Assembly: GCF_947623445.1 (NCBI RefSeq) | Contig: NC_135246.1 | Coordinates: forward strand, 14,243,856 to 14,307,855 | From: Clavelina lepadiformis | Taxonomy: Eukaryota; Chordata; Ascidiacea; Aplousobranchia; Clavelinidae | Reading direction: 5' to 3' | Length of the DNA: 64,000 bases | Shown: one piece after another, positions 62,901-64,000 of the stretch | Layout of the letters: each line of letters begins with the position of its first letter | How positions within the stretch are numbered: position 1 is the first letter of the stretch | Notes under the pieces: generated by a model | The model's input: the letters and a program-made list of their open reading frames with translations, nothing else | Database searches by the model: none | What the model was told of the DNA's origin: nothing | Translations under genes and position numbers: made by a program

Positions 62901-63534
62901 GTCAGAGATTACGTCACCTCTTATCTCGGAGAGACGAAAGCGTCACGCGAATTCGCCGAGGAATTCATAGAAAAACGATCAGCGCTCTCCGCTCAGCAGC
63001 AAACACACAAACAATCGCAGCAACAGCCAAAGAACCAGGTAAGACGTAAGATAAATAACTCCAACATCGGCTTGGAACGTCAACAACCTACGGTTAAACC
63101 AGTTCCAGCTATTAACACTCCTAACTGTCGGCTTTATGACAAAGGCGTCACAAGGCGTTTGGGAAACCGTAGGGGCGTCTAGTGACGCACCAGAAGTGGT
63201 GACGGGGAAAACGCGTCGCGGAAAAAGGAAGCAAAAAAAACTGCAGAAAGTGGATCCCAGCATATTAGGTACACTGGTACATTGTAGTCAGCATGTGTCT
63301 TTAACGCTTTATTTAACCTAAACTACTGACCAAATTAAACTTATCTACTGTATTCATCAATGATACTTCTAACTTTATGAAGTTTTACTACATTTTGGAA
63401 ATCATAGCAAAACGCGTTGGCCCGTTTGACCATATGTATATGATTTTTTAATGGTTCGTTTTATAGGATTCTCTGTAAATGCCGCCTCGGACAGATTGAA
63501 CATGGGTGAGATTGAAACACCAAACGACCGCTGA
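53940..63534 (+). CDS. GIGYF2: GIGYF1/2: GYF-domain translational repressor
   Basis: Twenty-eight exons: 53940-53977, 54494-54583, 54682-54817, 55136-55373, 55572-55736, 55940-56046, 56119-56202, 56284-56467, 56707-56994, 57136-57203, 57964-58147, 58872-59035, 59150-59301, 59362-59568, 59644-59782, 59885-60046, 60194-60262, 60355-60450, 60579-60667, 61066-61204, 61285-61356, 61488-61643, 61858-62058, 62202-62396, 62513-62666, 62854-63038, 63145-63268 and 63467-63534; about 1317 aa, near human GIGYF2 (1299). The 4EHP-binding motif YRYGREEMLALF is at 42-53. An RG-rich stretch follows. FDSSGAF (278-284) matches the DDX6-binding segment. The GYF domain runs from WFYKDPQGETQGPF (517) through GYFTVNLLVKRAC and is split across exons 11-12. 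Then come a glutamine tract, a charged E/K/R helix over six exons, and LPSTASWGQQ. The C-terminus is FSVNAASDRLNMGEIE. It recruits 4EHP and decay factors to silence mRNAs. One copy may stand for GIGYF1 and GIGYF2. Confidence 0.95.
58191..58769. mobile_element. hAT-type miniature element, 563 bp, TSD CTGATCAA, inside the GYF-domain intron
   Basis: The element spans 58199-58761, beginning TAGGGCGATTATTTTTTGAC and ending with its exact inverse, GTCAAAAAATAATCGCCCTA. The duplication CTGATCAA is identical at 58191-58198 and 58762-58769. Both sub-terminal regions are packed with GTCAAAAATTTGTCAAA-like repeats. No coding. It occupies most of GIGYF intron 11, leaving both splice sites intact. Confidence 0.95.
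59198..59254 (+). repeat. Glutamine-coding CAR tract, 19 codons
   Basis: Nineteen consecutive CAG or CAA codons in GIGYF exon 13 (residues about 599-617), with a pure (CAA)9 core. Shorter Gln runs occur in exons 14, 15, 23 and 25. The family carries Gln-rich segments at the same place in vertebrates. Confidence 0.92.
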
Positions 63535-64000
63535 CACCTTCAGACTCACGAACTCTTTCGCTGTATGGACATGTATGGAGTTTGATCAATTTGCTAAAAC
63601 TGATTGTAAGAGGATGCAGCAGGCCCGCATCGCAAGGTGCACCCACTGGGGCTCGCTAACAAAAACACAGCTCGTGAAACACTTGCAGACTGTAATTAGC
63701 ATTCCCGTTGCTAGACGTGCAGCCAATTCCGTTATGTTTCAAGTTAAGTTGCGTTTAATGTGTCGATGCGATGCTTCGCGCGTAAGTAATTTATTTATCT
63801 TTTCTATCTTTTTATCTTTCTTTATTGCTTGGAGTTTATTTCCGTTTGTTTTCGGTCAGTTCTTGATGCCACTTTGGCCATAAAGTCAGCCAAGCCGAGC
63901 ATGAGCTGCTATTTAATAAATCTACTCGACGTACGGCCCACTTCACCTTGCAATCATATTTAACTAAGACCAAGTTCGCCGAAATTGGTCTTACAAGGTC
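63535..64000 (+). other. 3' UTR of GIGYF and flank
   Basis: A poly(A) signal AATAAA is at 63915-63920, about 380 bp after the stop, so most of this stretch is the likely 3' UTR. A 125-codon open frame in another phase crosses the stop and is not a gene. Confidence 0.6.

Noticed and set aside
1..64000. tRNA, rRNA, CRISPR or bacterial-type features
   Set aside because: None were seen. The intron-rich gene structure is eukaryotic throughout.

Overview
This 64 kb window is AT-rich nuclear DNA from an animal. Every confident gene is split by GT-AG introns. Products match metazoan families including delta-tubulin, STARD3, ACBD5, LZTFL1, MOXD1 and GIGYF. The intergenic DNA is full of short hAT-type miniature transposons with 8 bp target duplications. 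The gene set fits a non-vertebrate deuterostome such as a tunicate, but the species is inference, not something read from the sequence. There is no bacterial, plasmid or CRISPR content.

Layout: (1) 1.2-1.6 kb, minus strand: first two coding exons of an SLC25A44-like mitochondrial carrier that continues off the left edge. (2) 2.0-5.4 kb: two hAT miniature elements and a dispersed repeat. (3) 5.5-6.8 kb, plus: a four-exon CCCH zinc-finger gene of unknown name. (4) 7.4-9.2 kb, plus: delta-tubulin (TUBD1), 6 exons, 442 aa. (5) 9.3-12.4 kb, minus: ACBD5/ACBD4-like tail-anchored acyl-CoA-binding protein, 10 exons, 420 aa; its stop codon lies 34 bp from the TUBD1 stop. (6) 12.4-19.1 kb: hAT elements and a decayed LINE reverse transcriptase. 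(7) 19.1-22.7 kb, minus: STARD3 (MENTAL plus START), 12 exons, about 512 aa. (8) 25.5-30.1 kb, plus: LZTFL1, 8 exons, 295 aa. (9) 30.7-47.9 kb, minus: three tandem MOXD1-like copper monooxygenase genes, 15 exons each, 628, 626 and 625 aa. (10) 47.9-53.9 kb: repeat-rich gap with an inverted repeat pair. (11) 53.9-63.5 kb, plus: a complete GIGYF1/2 gene, 28 exons, about 1317 aa.

Exon models were built by hand by joining splice sites so that phase and family homology agree. All terminal stops fall where family length predicts. The genes do not form an operon or pathway. Two neighbours, ACBD5 and STARD3, are organelle-ER tethers in other animals, and both keep a recognisable FFAT or phospho-FFAT motif for VAP binding. 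TUBD1 and LZTFL1 both serve centrioles or cilia. The most informative local events are the MOXD1 triplication with patchy near-identity that suggests gene conversion, two predicted GC-AG introns, and six hAT miniature elements with perfect or near-perfect 8 bp duplications. I did not find a convincing novel biological system.
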